A stretch of 64,000 nucleotides of DNA from DASPRG01 sp963796125 (lineage in GTDB: Bacteria; Nitrospirota; Thermodesulfovibrionia; Thermodesulfovibrionales; SM23-35). Made by a program: the position numbers and the translations under genes. Of this stretch, positions 9,108 through 18,045 are shown in pieces (the stretch's first letter is position 1; every line of letters starts with the position of its first letter). The stretch spans positions 108,592-172,591 of the forward strand of contig CAWCKM010000047.1 in NCBI GenBank assembly GCA_963796125.1, given 5' to 3'. The notes beneath the pieces were generated by a model. The model saw only the letters and a program-made list of their open reading frames with translations. It was not told where the DNA came from and ran no database searches.

Positions 9108-9146
9108 CAAAAAAAATCGTTAGTCCTGTAAAAAAGACTAACGATT
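9108..9146 (-). terminator. Terminator after rpmE
   Basis: A perfect 11-bp stem (AATCGTTAGTC/GACTAACGATT, 9115-9125 with 9136-9146) is followed on the minus strand by a run of T. It lies 15 bases after the rpmE stop and before the DUF1385 gene, so rpmE transcripts may largely end here. Confidence 0.85.
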
Positions 9147-9161
9147 GTGAAGTTCTTGTAT

Positions 9162-9383
9162 CTACTTCTCGGTAGCTATTGCCTGTTTCTTGGTGTATTT
9201 TTTCCTGAACTTCTCAACCCTTCCTTCAGCATCAACAATCTTCTGTTTTCCTGTAAAGAAAGGGTGACACTTGGAGCATATATCGACACGGATAGTGTTT
9301 TTTGTCGATTTTGTCATAAAAGTCTCACCACAGGCACAGACAGCTTTCACTTCTTTATATTGAGGATGAATTTTTTCCTTCAA
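9162..9383 (-). CDS. rpmE: 50S ribosomal protein L31
   Basis: 73 residues, the usual length. It begins MKEKIHPQY and keeps the zinc-binding cysteines (CACG and CSKCHPFFTG), so it is the zinc-containing form. It is the first gene of the rpmE-DUF1385-prfA run. Confidence 0.97.
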   Translation of the reverse strand: MKEKIHPQYKEVKAVCACGETFMTKSTKNTIRVDICSKCHPFFTGKQKIVDAEGRVEKFRKKYTKKQAIATEK

Positions 9384-9469
9384 TCTCTTCCTCCTGTATT
9401 TATTTTGGCTTAAAAATTTGTTTTTTAATAGGTAAGTGTAATTGTAATAAATTTCTTATGCTTTTGGCA

Positions 9470-9513
9470 ACCTCCCCTTAATCCCCTCCTTGGTGAGGAG
9501 GGGAATGAGGAGG
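9470..9513. repeat. Family A palindrome upstream of nadB
   Basis: CCTCCCCTTAATCCCCTCC / GAGGAGGGGAATGAGGAGG hairpin about 50 bases before the likely nadB start. Any start codon inside it would add a spurious N-terminal extension. Confidence 0.75.
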
Positions 9514-9564
9514 TATCAATGGCTTTCTCTTGATTTCCCCTCATCTATCCGTTATCCTTCCTGT

Positions 9565-11165
9565 ATGAAAAATGAGATAGTTGATTTTCTCATCATAGGC
9601 AGTGGTGTTGCAGGGCTCAGGGCCGCCATAGAGCTTGCACCCTACGGGAGTATCCTTATCGCGACAAAGGACAGACCAAGGGAGAGCAGCACCGAGTATG
9701 CCCAGGGGGGTATCGCTGTTGCACTGAGTGATGAGGATGAAATAGGTATCCACTATGAAGATACCCTCAGAGCCGGAGATGGTCTCTGCAGGGAAGAAGC
9801 CGTGAAAATACTCGTTGAGGAAGGCCCTGAAAGGATTATGGAGCTTATATCATGGGGTGCAGAGTTCGACAAAGAGGGAACAAAGCTTGACTTCACGATT
9901 GAGGCTGCCCATTCAAGAAGGAGAATACTGCATGCCCATGGTGATGCAACGGGAAGGGAACTCGAGAGAGTTCTTCTCGGAAAGGTAAATTTTTTTACAT
10001 CTATTATCACCTATCCCTTTTCCTTTACTATTGATCTGATTGTTCGAGATGAGGAATGTCATGGTGCTTACATTTTAAAGGGGAGAGAAATCATCGCTGT
10101 GTCCGCCGGAGCAACAATTTTGGCTACAGGCGGAGGATGCCAGGTTTTTTCGAGGACAACAAACCCGCCTGTTTCAACAGGAGATGGTATGGCAATAGCC
10201 TTCAGGGCAGGAGCAATGCTGGAGGACATGGAACTCATACAGTTTCATCCAACAAGTCTCTATTCTCCTCTTGCTCCCCAGTTTCTCCTCAGTGAGGCGA
10301 TGAGGGGGGAAGGGGCGATACTCAGGAATATAAGGAAAGAAAGATTTATGGAGGATTACCATCCAATGGCAGAACTTGCTCCAAGGGATGTCGTATCACG
10401 TGCAATTATATCAGAGATGGTTGCAACACGAAGTGACTATGTGTATCTTGACCTTACACATCTCGGGAAGGAATTTCTCAAGAAAAGGTTTCCACGGATT
10501 TATTCAACCTGTCTCCAGTATAACATTGACATTGCCAGAGAGCTTGTTCCTGTTTCTCCGGCAGCCCATTATATGATGGGTGGTGTCAAGACTGACACCG
10601 GAGGTAGCACAAACATAAGAGGACTCTATGCAGCCGGAGAAGTTGCCTGTACGGGTGTGCACGGCGCGAACAGACTTGCGTCGAATAGCCTGCTCGAGGG
10701 TCTGGTCTATGGTGCGAGAACAGGGAAGACAGCGTTAGATTCTCCTGTTTCCAAAAGGACAGTTAGCATTAAGAGGTGATGAAATAACCGCATTACATGC
10801 CACTCGTCACTCGTTACTCATCTATTCCTGACCATGAAGAAACAAGACATGAACTGAGGAAGCTTATGTGGGAAAGGGTTGGCATTATCCGATGTGGGGA
10901 ATCTCTCGGTTATGCAAAGGATAGACTTGCAGAATGGTCTTTCATGCAGGAAATAACTCCTCTTACGAGAAGGGAACTTGAACTGAAAAACATGCAGGTT
11001 GTGGCTTACCTCATAACAGAGGCTTCTCTTCAGAGAAAGGGGAGTGCAGGCGCCCATTACAGATCTGATTATCCTGAAAAAGGAGAGGGATGGCAGAAGC
11101 ATACTGTATGGAGAATGAAAGATGGAGGAGTTGTTGATACCCGAAGCGTCCGCGAAACAGCATAA
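9565..11165 (+). CDS. nadB: L-aspartate oxidase (broken near 10780)
   Basis: FAD enzyme oxidising L-aspartate to iminoaspartate, the first step of NAD synthesis. I choose ATG 9565 (MKNEIVDFLIIGSGVAGL) because upstream in-frame codons run through a palindromic repeat. FAD and active-site blocks are present: ESSTEYAQGGIA, AAHSRRRILHA.GDATG, IQFHPTSLY, SEAMRGEGA and GLYAAGEVACTGVHGANRLASNSLLEG. A stop at 10777 separates this from a C-terminal piece in another frame (ETRHELRKLMWERVGIIR to GSAGAHYRSDYP), which is the usual helical domain. The join coincides with an ACTCGTCACTCGTTACTC tandem repeat. The end overlaps the ntrX frame by 97 bases. Confidence 0.88.
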
Positions 11166-12556
11166 TGATTGATCCGTGAGATTTGGTCAGCCTGAATGAC
11201 AAACCAAGAGCCTATGATCTCTTTTATATTGTAAGCCTTGATCTTTTTGTGCAGGTTACTTCTTTCCATCTGCAGGATTTCTGCTGTCTTTGATATGTTC
11301 CAGTTGTTTTCTTCAAGCCTCTTTGTAATAAAGTCTTTCTCAAAAGCGTCTCTTGCCTCCTTCATGGTCTTGTAGGAAAGATAGTCTTGACTGGATTGTT
11401 CGACTATAAGAAGATTTTTTGCCGTTATCGTGTCTGAAGGTGTCATGATCACAAGTCTTTCTATCACATTTCTCAGTTCCCTTATATTTCCAGGCCAGTC
11501 ATAGGCCTCAATCATCTTTAGTGCTTCAGGGCTTATTTTCTTGGATTTCTTCCCGTATTCACCAGCAAAGGAATCGAGGAAATAATCAACGAGTAAAGGA
11601 ATATCTTCTTTTCTTTCTCTCAGGGGAGGAACTAAGATGGGAATGACATTCAATCTGTAAAGCAGGTCTTCTCTGAAGTTGCCCTTTTTTACCTCCTCCT
11701 TTAAATCCTTATTCGTAGCTGAAATAATTCTCACATCTACTTTTATATTCTTGCTGCCCCCAACTCTCTGAAACTCCTGGGTCTCGATAACGCGAAGCAC
11801 TTTCGCCTGGGCAGAGAGAGACATATCACCCACCTCATCAAGAAAGAGAGTGCCTTCATCGGCAAGTTCAAATTTACCCTTCTTACTTTCAAATGCTCCG
11901 GTAAAAGAACCCTTTTCATGACCGAAGAGTTCACTTTCTATGAGTTCCTGTGGTATTGCAGCACAGTTCACCTCAATAAAGAGGTTTCCGGCACTTTTGC
12001 TGTTTTCATGGAGAAGGCGCGCAACAAGCTCTTTCCCTGATCCACTCTCACCCATGATCAATACCCTGCTATTGCTCTGTGCTGCCATTTTGATCTGTTC
12101 CCTCAAAAGTTCCATTTTTGGTGAGTTGCCGAGGAGCCTATATTTTTTTGTCAGGTCCTTCCGGAGTGCCTTATTCTCTATTTCAAGGGTTCGTCTTTCG
12201 AGAGCCCTTTTTGAAACCAGTAAAACTCTCTCGAGAGAAAGGGGTTTTTCGAGGAAATCATATGCCCCTAACCTTGTTGCTTTCACGGCAAGTTCTATAT
12301 TGCCGTGGCCTGAGATCATGATTACCGGGAGATCCGGCCTGAGAGCCTTGATCTCTTCGAGGGTTTGAATGCCGTCAATGCCAGGGAGCCATATGTCGAG
12401 GAGTATAAGATCAGGGTTTTGTTCTTTGAGGAGGTCGAGTGCCTCTTCACCTGAATTTGCAGTAACGATAGAACATCCCTCATCCTCGAAAATACCTGAG
12501 AGAGTCTCCCTTATACCTTCCTCATCATCTACTACAAGAACAACAGGTTCTGCCAT
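11069..12556 (-). CDS. ntrX: NtrX-type sigma-54 response regulator
   Basis: Receiver domain with phospho-acceptor Asp54 in LILLDIWLPGIDG, an AAA+ domain with Walker A GESGSGKE and Walker B FLDEVGDM, the sigma-54 contact loop as GSFTGA (normally GAFTGA), and a C-terminal Fis-type helix-turn-helix. NtrX proteins normally end soon after LHKKIKAYN; here about 50 extra residues run antisense into the end of nadB. It lies 18 bases after ntrY and is expected to be phosphorylated by NtrY and to activate RpoN promoters. Confidence 0.88.
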   Translation of the reverse strand: MAEPVVLVVDDEEGIRETLSGIFEDEGCSIVTANSGEEALDLLKEQNPDLILLDIWLPGIDGIQTLEEIKALRPDLPVIMISGHGNIELAVKATRLGAYDFLEKPLSLERVLLVSKRALERRTLEIENKALRKDLTKKYRLLGNSPKMELLREQIKMAAQSNSRVLIMGESGSGKELVARLLHENSKSAGNLFIEVNCAAIPQELIESELFGHEKGSFTGAFESKKGKFELADEGTLFLDEVGDMSLSAQAKVLRVIETQEFQRVGGSKNIKVDVRIISATNKDLKEEVKKGNFREDLLYRLNVIPILVPPLRERKEDIPLLVDYFLDSFAGEYGKKSKKISPEALKMIEAYDWPGNIRELRNVIERLVIMTPSDTITAKNLLIVEQSSQDYLSYKTMKEARDAFEKDFITKRLEENNWNISKTAEILQMERSNLHKKIKAYNIKEIIGSWFVIQADQISRINHYAVSRTLRVSTTPPSFILHTVCFCHPSPFSG

Positions 12557-12574
12557 GTAATCCCTCCGTTAAGG

Positions 12575-14606
12575 TTACCTTATGGGAATCTCCATTGTGA
12601 AGATAGTCCCTTTAGGTTCATTATCCCTTACCCGTATATATCCTCTATGCTCTGCAATAATTCTGTTTGCTATTGCAAGACCGAGGCCGGTGCCTTCTTT
12701 CTTCGTAGAAAAATAGGGGAGGAACAATCTTTCCTTGTCCTCATCCCTTATGCCCGGACCATTGTCTGCAATGTCAATGAATGCCATGTTGGAGGCAAGA
12801 TCGAAACGGAGTTTCACGTCAATCTTCCCTTTATTAGAGATGGCATGGACAGCATTATCAAAGATATTTATCATAACCCTTTTGAACTGTTCTTCATCCA
12901 ATTCGATCAAGGGACATTCCTCCGGCAACAATACGTTTACTTCAATACCCTTATAGCCCTTATAAAGGTTGACCACTTCATCTATTATTGTGGGCAGATG
13001 GGACGGCATTTTTTTTATCTCCGGCATTTTGCTGAACCTTGAAAATTCATCGACCAGCCTTTTTAATCCTTCAACCTCCTTGATAATGGTTTTTGTTGAA
13101 CGCTCAAAAACCTGATCAAAATCACGCTCCTTCGTCTCCCATTTTTTGACCATCCGTTCGGTTGAGAGTTTAATCGGCGTCAGGGGGTTTTTTATTTCGT
13201 GAGCGATCCTTCTGGCAACCTCCTGCCAAGCGACCGCTTTCTGAGCCTTGATGATATTCGTGAGATCATCAAAAACAACGAGGAGCCCGATGTATTTCTG
13301 GGGATCTTTCAGACCCTTGATAAAGACCCTGAGGATGGCCTGCCTGTTACCGATAGCCACCTTTACTTCCTTGTCGATCCACCTGAATTCCCTGCCCTCT
13401 ATTCCTTTGACAAGATTCTACAAGTTCCTCTGATATTATCAAGGACATGAGATCCCTGTAACTTTTATATGTGACTGCCTCTGGTTCTATATTAAGTATT
13501 GAACAGGCAGCACCATTTATCATCAGTATCTTTCCATCAATATCCAGCATGATAACCCCTGAATTTATATTATCGAGGATATTCTTCATAAAAAGTCTTT
13601 GTCTGTCAGATTCAATATATGCGGACTGGAGAGATTCCTTGCCTTCTTTCAATTCCTTCACCATGTGGTTAAAGGAATTCACAAGGAGTCCTATTTCATC
13701 GCTCCGGTGCAAATCAACCGCTACGTCCAGATTGCCGGCAGCTACCTGTTCAGTAGCCTGTGCAAGATTCTGAATAGGGTCTGTTATTCCCTTCGAAATC
13801 CTGAGGGCAATCCACAGGGCCAAGAAGATGACAATGAGTGTGAGGAAACCGAGAATCAGGAGATAGTTGATCTTTATAGGGACTCTCCAGGATTCAAGGG
13901 TTAGGTACTGTTCATAAGCGGTTTTTATATTTTCTACATTTTCAGTAATCTTTTTTGGTATAACCGACTCAACGACAACCACCCCTGTTTGCCTGCCACT
14001 CCGGTATTCGGGCACTACGGCTCTCACTCTGTCCCCATTCTCTTCAGATATGACTTCAACGCCTTCTTTGCCCTCAAAGGCTGATCTTACTGTTTCCGTA
14101 GCGTTTTTTGGTATTCCGGTAAGGTGCATGACAGAATAAGTGCCTGCAGGTGTTTCATCTGCCGGGAGTCTCTTTGCGAGATCGAGGGCTCTCTGTTTTT
14201 CTAACTCATAAAAGGCCTTGGCTATTTCAACAGAGCTGTCAAGAGGCCGTCTAAGGTAAGGAGCAAACCAGCGGTCGATATAATTCGTGAGAAGCCCGCT
14301 TGCAACAATGAATAGAATAGTAGCGGGTATTAAGGTCAGGACAACAAGGATAACGACGAGTTTTGTTTTAAACCTGTATCCAAGGATTCTGCTTCTTCTT
14401 TCGAGATACAGCCTCACAAGGCTTTTGGCAACAAAGAACATGAGGGTAAGAAGGGCAATGATCGTGAGGTTCAACAGAATGAGGACGGTTAACTTTGTCA
14501 GGAAGGATGCACTCTCAAGCTTTATGTAGTAGAGTTCAACCCAGAAGGCACTGATGATGATTAACAATAAAAGGGCTATGATAGCGTGAAAACGGAGATT
14601 TTTCAC
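12575..14606 (-). CDS. ntrY: NtrY-type sensor histidine kinase (frameshifted)
   Basis: N-terminal part: two transmembrane helices, a periplasmic/cytoplasmic region, a third helix (YLLILGFLTLIVIFLALWIAL region), HAMP (LAQATEQVAAGNLDVAV) and PAS (ILDNINSGVIMLDIDGKI). After a one-base frame change near 13410 it continues with the dimerisation helix bearing His in ARRIAHEIKNPLTPIKLS and a HATPase domain (NAVHAI, DNGPGI, GTGLGLAIANRI). Joined length is about 675 residues, typical of NtrY. It is coupled to the DUF4390 gene by ATGA and followed by ntrX. The signal is not evident from sequence. Confidence 0.88.
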
Positions 14607-15175
14607 GGAACAGGCCTTAACCTGAAATGAGGAGACTCTTTGGAGATCTTGAATTCATTTTCAGACAAGAAAATTATGAAGGGACCTATCAATGGAGGGA
14701 GTTTTCTTATCTTTGATGCTGCTGTTATTTTCACAAAATGTGTTCCTGGCTCAAGTTCCCTGATATTGGTCAGTTTAAGTTCCTCGATGCTCAGTGCCCA
14801 CGCGGTCAAGGATTCTAAAGACTTGAAACGTTTCTCTATGATGGTGTTTCCATCGAAGGAAGTTGCAACAAACTCACTCTTTACAGGGTCACATCGGATA
14901 GTCCTTGTTATTGATTTACCGAGGACGAATTCATCAGGCCACATATCCCAGACCCTGAAAAGGTCAATGTAGAATACCAGTTCCTTTTCCATTCCATCTC
15001 TGATCTCATGTAAATATAGGTCATCGAGAGCAAGGGAGGTTGTGACGAACATTTCATTGTTTTTCAGTGTCACCTCAGGCCCTGTTAATTCTGCACCACC
15101 TGCCTGAGAAGAGAAAAATATCAGATATAAAGAAAGAAAAATTAGGTAGCGGACTATTTTCAAATTCCTTTTCAC
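14603..15175 (-). CDS. DUF4390 exported protein
   Basis: 190 residues with a signal peptide (IVRYLIFLSLYLIFFSSQAGGA). The rest is predicted periplasmic; KLTNIRELEPGTHFVKITAAS matches the pattern of DUF4390 proteins, which usually precede ntrY in these lineages. The function is unknown. It overlaps ntrY by 4 bases, so a periplasmic role in NtrY sensing is possible but unproven. Confidence 0.75.
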   Translation of the reverse strand: MKRNLKIVRYLIFLSLYLIFFSSQAGGAELTGPEVTLKNNEMFVTTSLALDDLYLHEIRDGMEKELVFYIDLFRVWDMWPDEFVLGKSITRTIRCDPVKSEFVATSFDGNTIIEKRFKSLESLTAWALSIEELKLTNIRELEPGTHFVKITAASKIRKLPPLIGPFIIFLSENEFKISKESPHFRLRPVP

Positions 15176-15314
15176 ACCTCACCACTGCAAACTCATTCTG
15201 TGTATATTTTGTTTAGGCTTGACATCTTCCCGGAAATTTATTTTCATTATAGCATAGCAAAAAAGTGTGGAAGTCAGTAGGCGACAGTTAAAGATGTCAT
15301 ACTAAATCTGAGTA

Positions 15315-15384
15315 GTCATGCTGAATTTATTTCAGCATCTCATAAAAAGATAGGGACGAGACACTGAAATGAATTCAGTGTGAC
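15315..15384. repeat. Family B repeat (TCATGCTGAA..TTCAGCATCT type)
   Basis: Two adjacent inverted segments, GCTGAATTTATTTCAGC and ACTGAAATGAATTCAGTGT, in the spacer between the DUF4390 gene (-) and the adenosine-specific kinase gene (+). Related copies lie near 31781, 46941, 48672 and 56957. Confidence 0.65.
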
Positions 15385-15431
15385 AAGAAACTACTTTTGA
15401 TAGGCTGTTAACTTTTAAAACGGAGGTAACC

Positions 15432-15914
15432 ATGGAGCTAAAGGTAATAAGGGTGGAAATCCCAGAAGGGGCTAACATAATCCTCGGTCAGACGCATTTT
15501 ATAAAGACTGCGGAAGACCTCTATGAAATCATAGCGACGACTATCCCCCAGGCAAAATTCGGCATTGCCTTTACAGAGGCATCGGGGCCTTGCCTGATAA
15601 GAACCGAAGGTAACGACAGTGAACTTATAAGTCTCTGTACTAAAAACCTTCAAGAATTGGGAGCAGGTCATGTATTCTGTATCCTTCTTAGAAATGCCTT
15701 TCCTATTAACGTGCTCAACCAGATAAAGAACTGCCCTGAGGTCTGCAGGATTTTCTGCGCAACAGCAAACCCTCTTGAAGTTGTTGTAGCAGAGACGTCT
15801 CAGGGTAAGGGTATTCTTGGAGTCATTGACGGGTTCCCGCCAAAAGGCGTCGAAGGTGCAGAAGATAAGACTCTCAGGAAGGAGTTTCTGAGGAAGATAG
15901 GATATAAGCTATGA
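15432..15914 (+). CDS. Adenosine-specific kinase (DUF355)
   Basis: 160 residues matching the small adenosine-specific kinase family known mainly from archaea and anaerobic bacteria: GQTHFIKTAEDLYE, FGIAFTEASG, FCATANPLEV and GVIDG. An AGGAGGT-like site (GGAGGT at 15422) precedes ATG 15432. The family phosphorylates adenosine in vitro; its in vivo pathway is unclear. Confidence 0.85.
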   Translation: MELKVIRVEIPEGANIILGQTHFIKTAEDLYEIIATTIPQAKFGIAFTEASGPCLIRTEGNDSELISLCTKNLQELGAGHVFCILLRNAFPINVLNQIKNCPEVCRIFCATANPLEVVVAETSQGKGILGVIDGFPPKGVEGAEDKTLRKEFLRKIGYKL

Positions 15915-15917
15915 ATA

Positions 15918-16030
15918 GGGTTCAAGGATAGGGTTCAAGGGTTCGATAGAGATCAGAGTGTCATAGTCTATGAATCTTTGAGAGGTTGACTCTTTGTCGC
16001 TTAGTATTAATCCTGGCTCCCTTGATCCCT
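15918..16030. repeat. Family C repeat, copy 1
   Basis: About 110 bases, from GGGTTCAAGGGTTCGATAGAG through GTCATAGTCTATGAATCTTTGA to CTCCCTTGATCC. It shares blocks in the same order with 17926-18045 and 48861-48990. The outer ends are complementary (TTCAAGGG / CCCTTGA) and the middle can fold back on itself. Confidence 0.8.
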
Positions 16031-16087
16031 CTTTGCCATTGGTGATTTAATGTGAATAAAATTCGTCTGGTCTTTTAAGGAGGAATA

Positions 16088-16411
16088 ATGATACCTGAAT
16101 TGAAATATGATGAGAAAGGGCTCATACCTACCATAGTACAGGATGCGGTAAACAACGAAGTTCTGATGCTTGCCTACATGAACAAAACATCTCTGGAGAT
16201 GACTGTCGAGACAGGGCTTACCCATTTTTGGTCCAGGTCAAGGCAAAAATATTGGAAGAAGGGCGAAACATCAGGCAATGTTCAGGAAGTCAAGGAAATC
16301 CTTTATGACTGTGATGCTGATACTCTCCTGATAAAGGTGGTTCAGAGAGGTAAGGGTGCCTGTCATACAGGAGAAAGGACGTGTTTTTTCAGGAGCATTT
16401 TGAAAACCTAA
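16088..16411 (+). CDS. hisI: Phosphoribosyl-AMP cyclohydrolase
   Basis: 107 residues, the normal length of monofunctional HisI, which opens the adenine ring of PR-AMP in histidine synthesis. The metal-binding residues are visible in LYDCDADTLLIKV and GACHTGERTCFF; the substrate block is HFWSRSRQKYWKKGETSGN. AAGGAGGAATAATG gives a strong start. There are no other his genes beside it. Confidence 0.96.
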   Translation: MIPELKYDEKGLIPTIVQDAVNNEVLMLAYMNKTSLEMTVETGLTHFWSRSRQKYWKKGETSGNVQEVKEILYDCDADTLLIKVVQRGKGACHTGERTCFFRSILKT

Positions 16412-16459
16412 AGCCAGACAAAGGGGGAAACAATAGGCATTAGCTTTGATTATTTTAAA

Positions 16460-16587
16460 GAGGCGGGACATAGTATTTTCGCTCATTCTCGGTCGCAACG
16501 ACCTCCGAGGCTTTTGCCTCATGATTTTTATTGATATTCTCTTTGAATATCGGCAAAAGAATCCGCTCAAATACCACGTCCCGCCTC
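16460..16587. other. Four-stem structured element, 128 nt
   Basis: Outer stem: GAGGCGGGAC (16460-16469) pairs perfectly with GTCCCGCCTC (16578-16587), continued by GTATTT/AAATAC (16473-16478 with 16569-16574) and ATTCT/AGAAT (16485-16489 with 16558-16562). Inside are three perfect hairpins: GGTCGcaaCGACC (16491-16503), GAGGCttttGCCTC (16507-16520) and GATATTCtctttGAATATC (16533-16551). No T run follows. It ends about 25 bases before the ribosome binding site of the next gene. It may be a structured RNA, a 5' UTR element or a folded mobile element. Confidence 0.8.
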
Positions 16588-16623
16588 TATGCCTGACTCC
16601 CGTAAGAAAGGAGATAAGAAAAA

Positions 16624-16944
16624 ATGATTACCATTGAAGATTTCGCAAAGGTTGAACTAAAGATAGGGAAGGTTCTTGAGGCCAAGAGGGTTGAAGGTTC
16701 AAATAAGCTGATCGTTATGAAGGTTGACACAGGTGAGGAGCGACAGATAGTAGCAGGGATCGGCAAGGCATATTTACCGGAAGAACTGGTGGGTAAGAGT
16801 ATTGTAGTTGTTACGAACCTGCAGCCAGCAAAGCTCATGGGCGTAGAATCACAGGGTATGTTACTTGCTGCATCTGATGCTGATGGAAAGCTCTCGATAC
16901 TTACCATTGATAGAGAAATAACAGAAGGTGCAAAAGTAAAGTAA
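16624..16944 (+). CDS. Free-standing tRNA-binding domain (MetRS beta-like)
   Basis: 106 residues with the OB-fold EMAP-II/Trbp-like domain: FAKVELKIGKVLEAKRVEGSNKL, GEERQIVAGI, and NLQPAKLMGVESQGMLLAA. This corresponds to the C-terminal tRNA-binding domain of methionyl-tRNA synthetase, which many bacteria encode as a separate beta subunit. AAAGGAGAT precedes the ATG. No metG catalytic gene is in the window. Confidence 0.88.
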   Translation: MITIEDFAKVELKIGKVLEAKRVEGSNKLIVMKVDTGEERQIVAGIGKAYLPEELVGKSIVVVTNLQPAKLMGVESQGMLLAASDADGKLSILTIDREITEGAKVK

Positions 16945-17014
16945 TTTTCATCTGTTTCTGTTAATGATAATATCTCCTCTTGACCGGCCGGGAAGATCGC
17001 ATCTATAATGGAGT

Positions 17015-17923
17015 ATGGGCATTCTCCACTGCATAGGAAACACCCCGCTTGCCAGCATCGACGGTTTAAATCCTAATCCGAGTGTAAAGCTCTTTGCAAA
17101 GCTTGAAGGCAATAATCCCGGTGGCTCTGTAAAAGACAGGATAGCCCTCTTTATGATAGAAGCAGCGGAGAAGGAAGGGAAGCTTACGAGGGATAAGGTG
17201 ATACTCGAAGCTACCTCAGGAAATACTGGAATTGGACTTGCGATGGTTGCGGCAGCCAAGAAATACAGGGTAAAGCTTATCATGCCTGCATGCGTCAGTA
17301 TGGAAAGGAGAAAGGTCCTTGAGGCTTTTGGAGCAGAGCTTTTACTGAGTCCGGCGGAAGAGGGGACTGACGGCGCAATAAGGTTAGTCCACAGGATACA
17401 CTCCGAGGATCCAGAGAGATATTTTATGCCGAACCAGTTTGACAACCAGGCAAATGTATTAGCCCATTATGAGACAACAGGAAAAGAAATAATAGAGCAG
17501 ACAGGCGGGAAAGTAACTCATTTTGTGGCTGGAATGGGAACCACAGGAACACTCATGGGTGTAGGAAAGAGACTTAAAGAATTCAATAAAGATATAAAGA
17601 TTATCGGGGTAGAGCCAATTTTGGGTCACAGGATACAGGGACTGAAAAATATGACAGAGTGCATTGTTCCAAAGATTTTTGACCCATCTGTCCTCGATGA
17701 GCGCCATATTGTTAATGATGAGGGGGCCTTTGACACAACACGGATGCTCGCAGTGAAGGAAGGAATATTTGTGGGAATGTCAAGTGGTGCTGCAATGCAC
17801 ATAGCCCTCAGAAAATCGAGTGAACTTACTGAAGGTGTTATTGTTGTTATCCTGCCAGACAGGGGAGACAGGTATCTCTCTACATCCCTCTTTGCATCTA
17901 TCTGTGCCAAATGCCCGCCGTAA
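17015..17923 (+). CDS. cysM: Cysteine synthase (O-acetylserine sulfhydrylase, CysM type)
   Basis: 302 residues. PLP lysine in NNPGGSVKDRIA, phosphate-binding loop GMGTTGTLMGVGK and the substrate loop EATSGNTGIGLA. The enzyme makes L-cysteine from O-acetylserine and sulfide or thiosulfate. It lies close to the nifS-nifU pair on the opposite strand, which consumes cysteine. CysM versus CysK is not certain from sequence alone. Confidence 0.9.
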   Translation: MGILHCIGNTPLASIDGLNPNPSVKLFAKLEGNNPGGSVKDRIALFMIEAAEKEGKLTRDKVILEATSGNTGIGLAMVAAAKKYRVKLIMPACVSMERRKVLEAFGAELLLSPAEEGTDGAIRLVHRIHSEDPERYFMPNQFDNQANVLAHYETTGKEIIEQTGGKVTHFVAGMGTTGTLMGVGKRLKEFNKDIKIIGVEPILGHRIQGLKNMTECIVPKIFDPSVLDERHIVNDEGAFDTTRMLAVKEGIFVGMSSGAAMHIALRKSSELTEGVIVVILPDRGDRYLSTSLFASICAKCPP

Positions 17924-17925
17924 CA

Positions 17926-18045
17926 GGAAGGGTTCGATAGAGTCATCAGATTGTCAGAGTTTCAAGTGTCATAGTCTATGAATCTTTGAGACTTTGACTC
18001 TTTGGCGCTTTAGTATTGAATCCTTGACCCCTTGAATCCTACTTT
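17926..18045. repeat. Family C repeat, copy 2
   Basis: GGGTTCGATAGAG ... GTCATAGTCTATGAATCTTTGAGACTTTGACTCTTTGGCGC ... CCTTGACCCCTTGAATCC. It lies between the convergent cysM and nifS genes. The last residues of NifS (FKGSRIQY) are encoded by this repeat. Confidence 0.85.
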
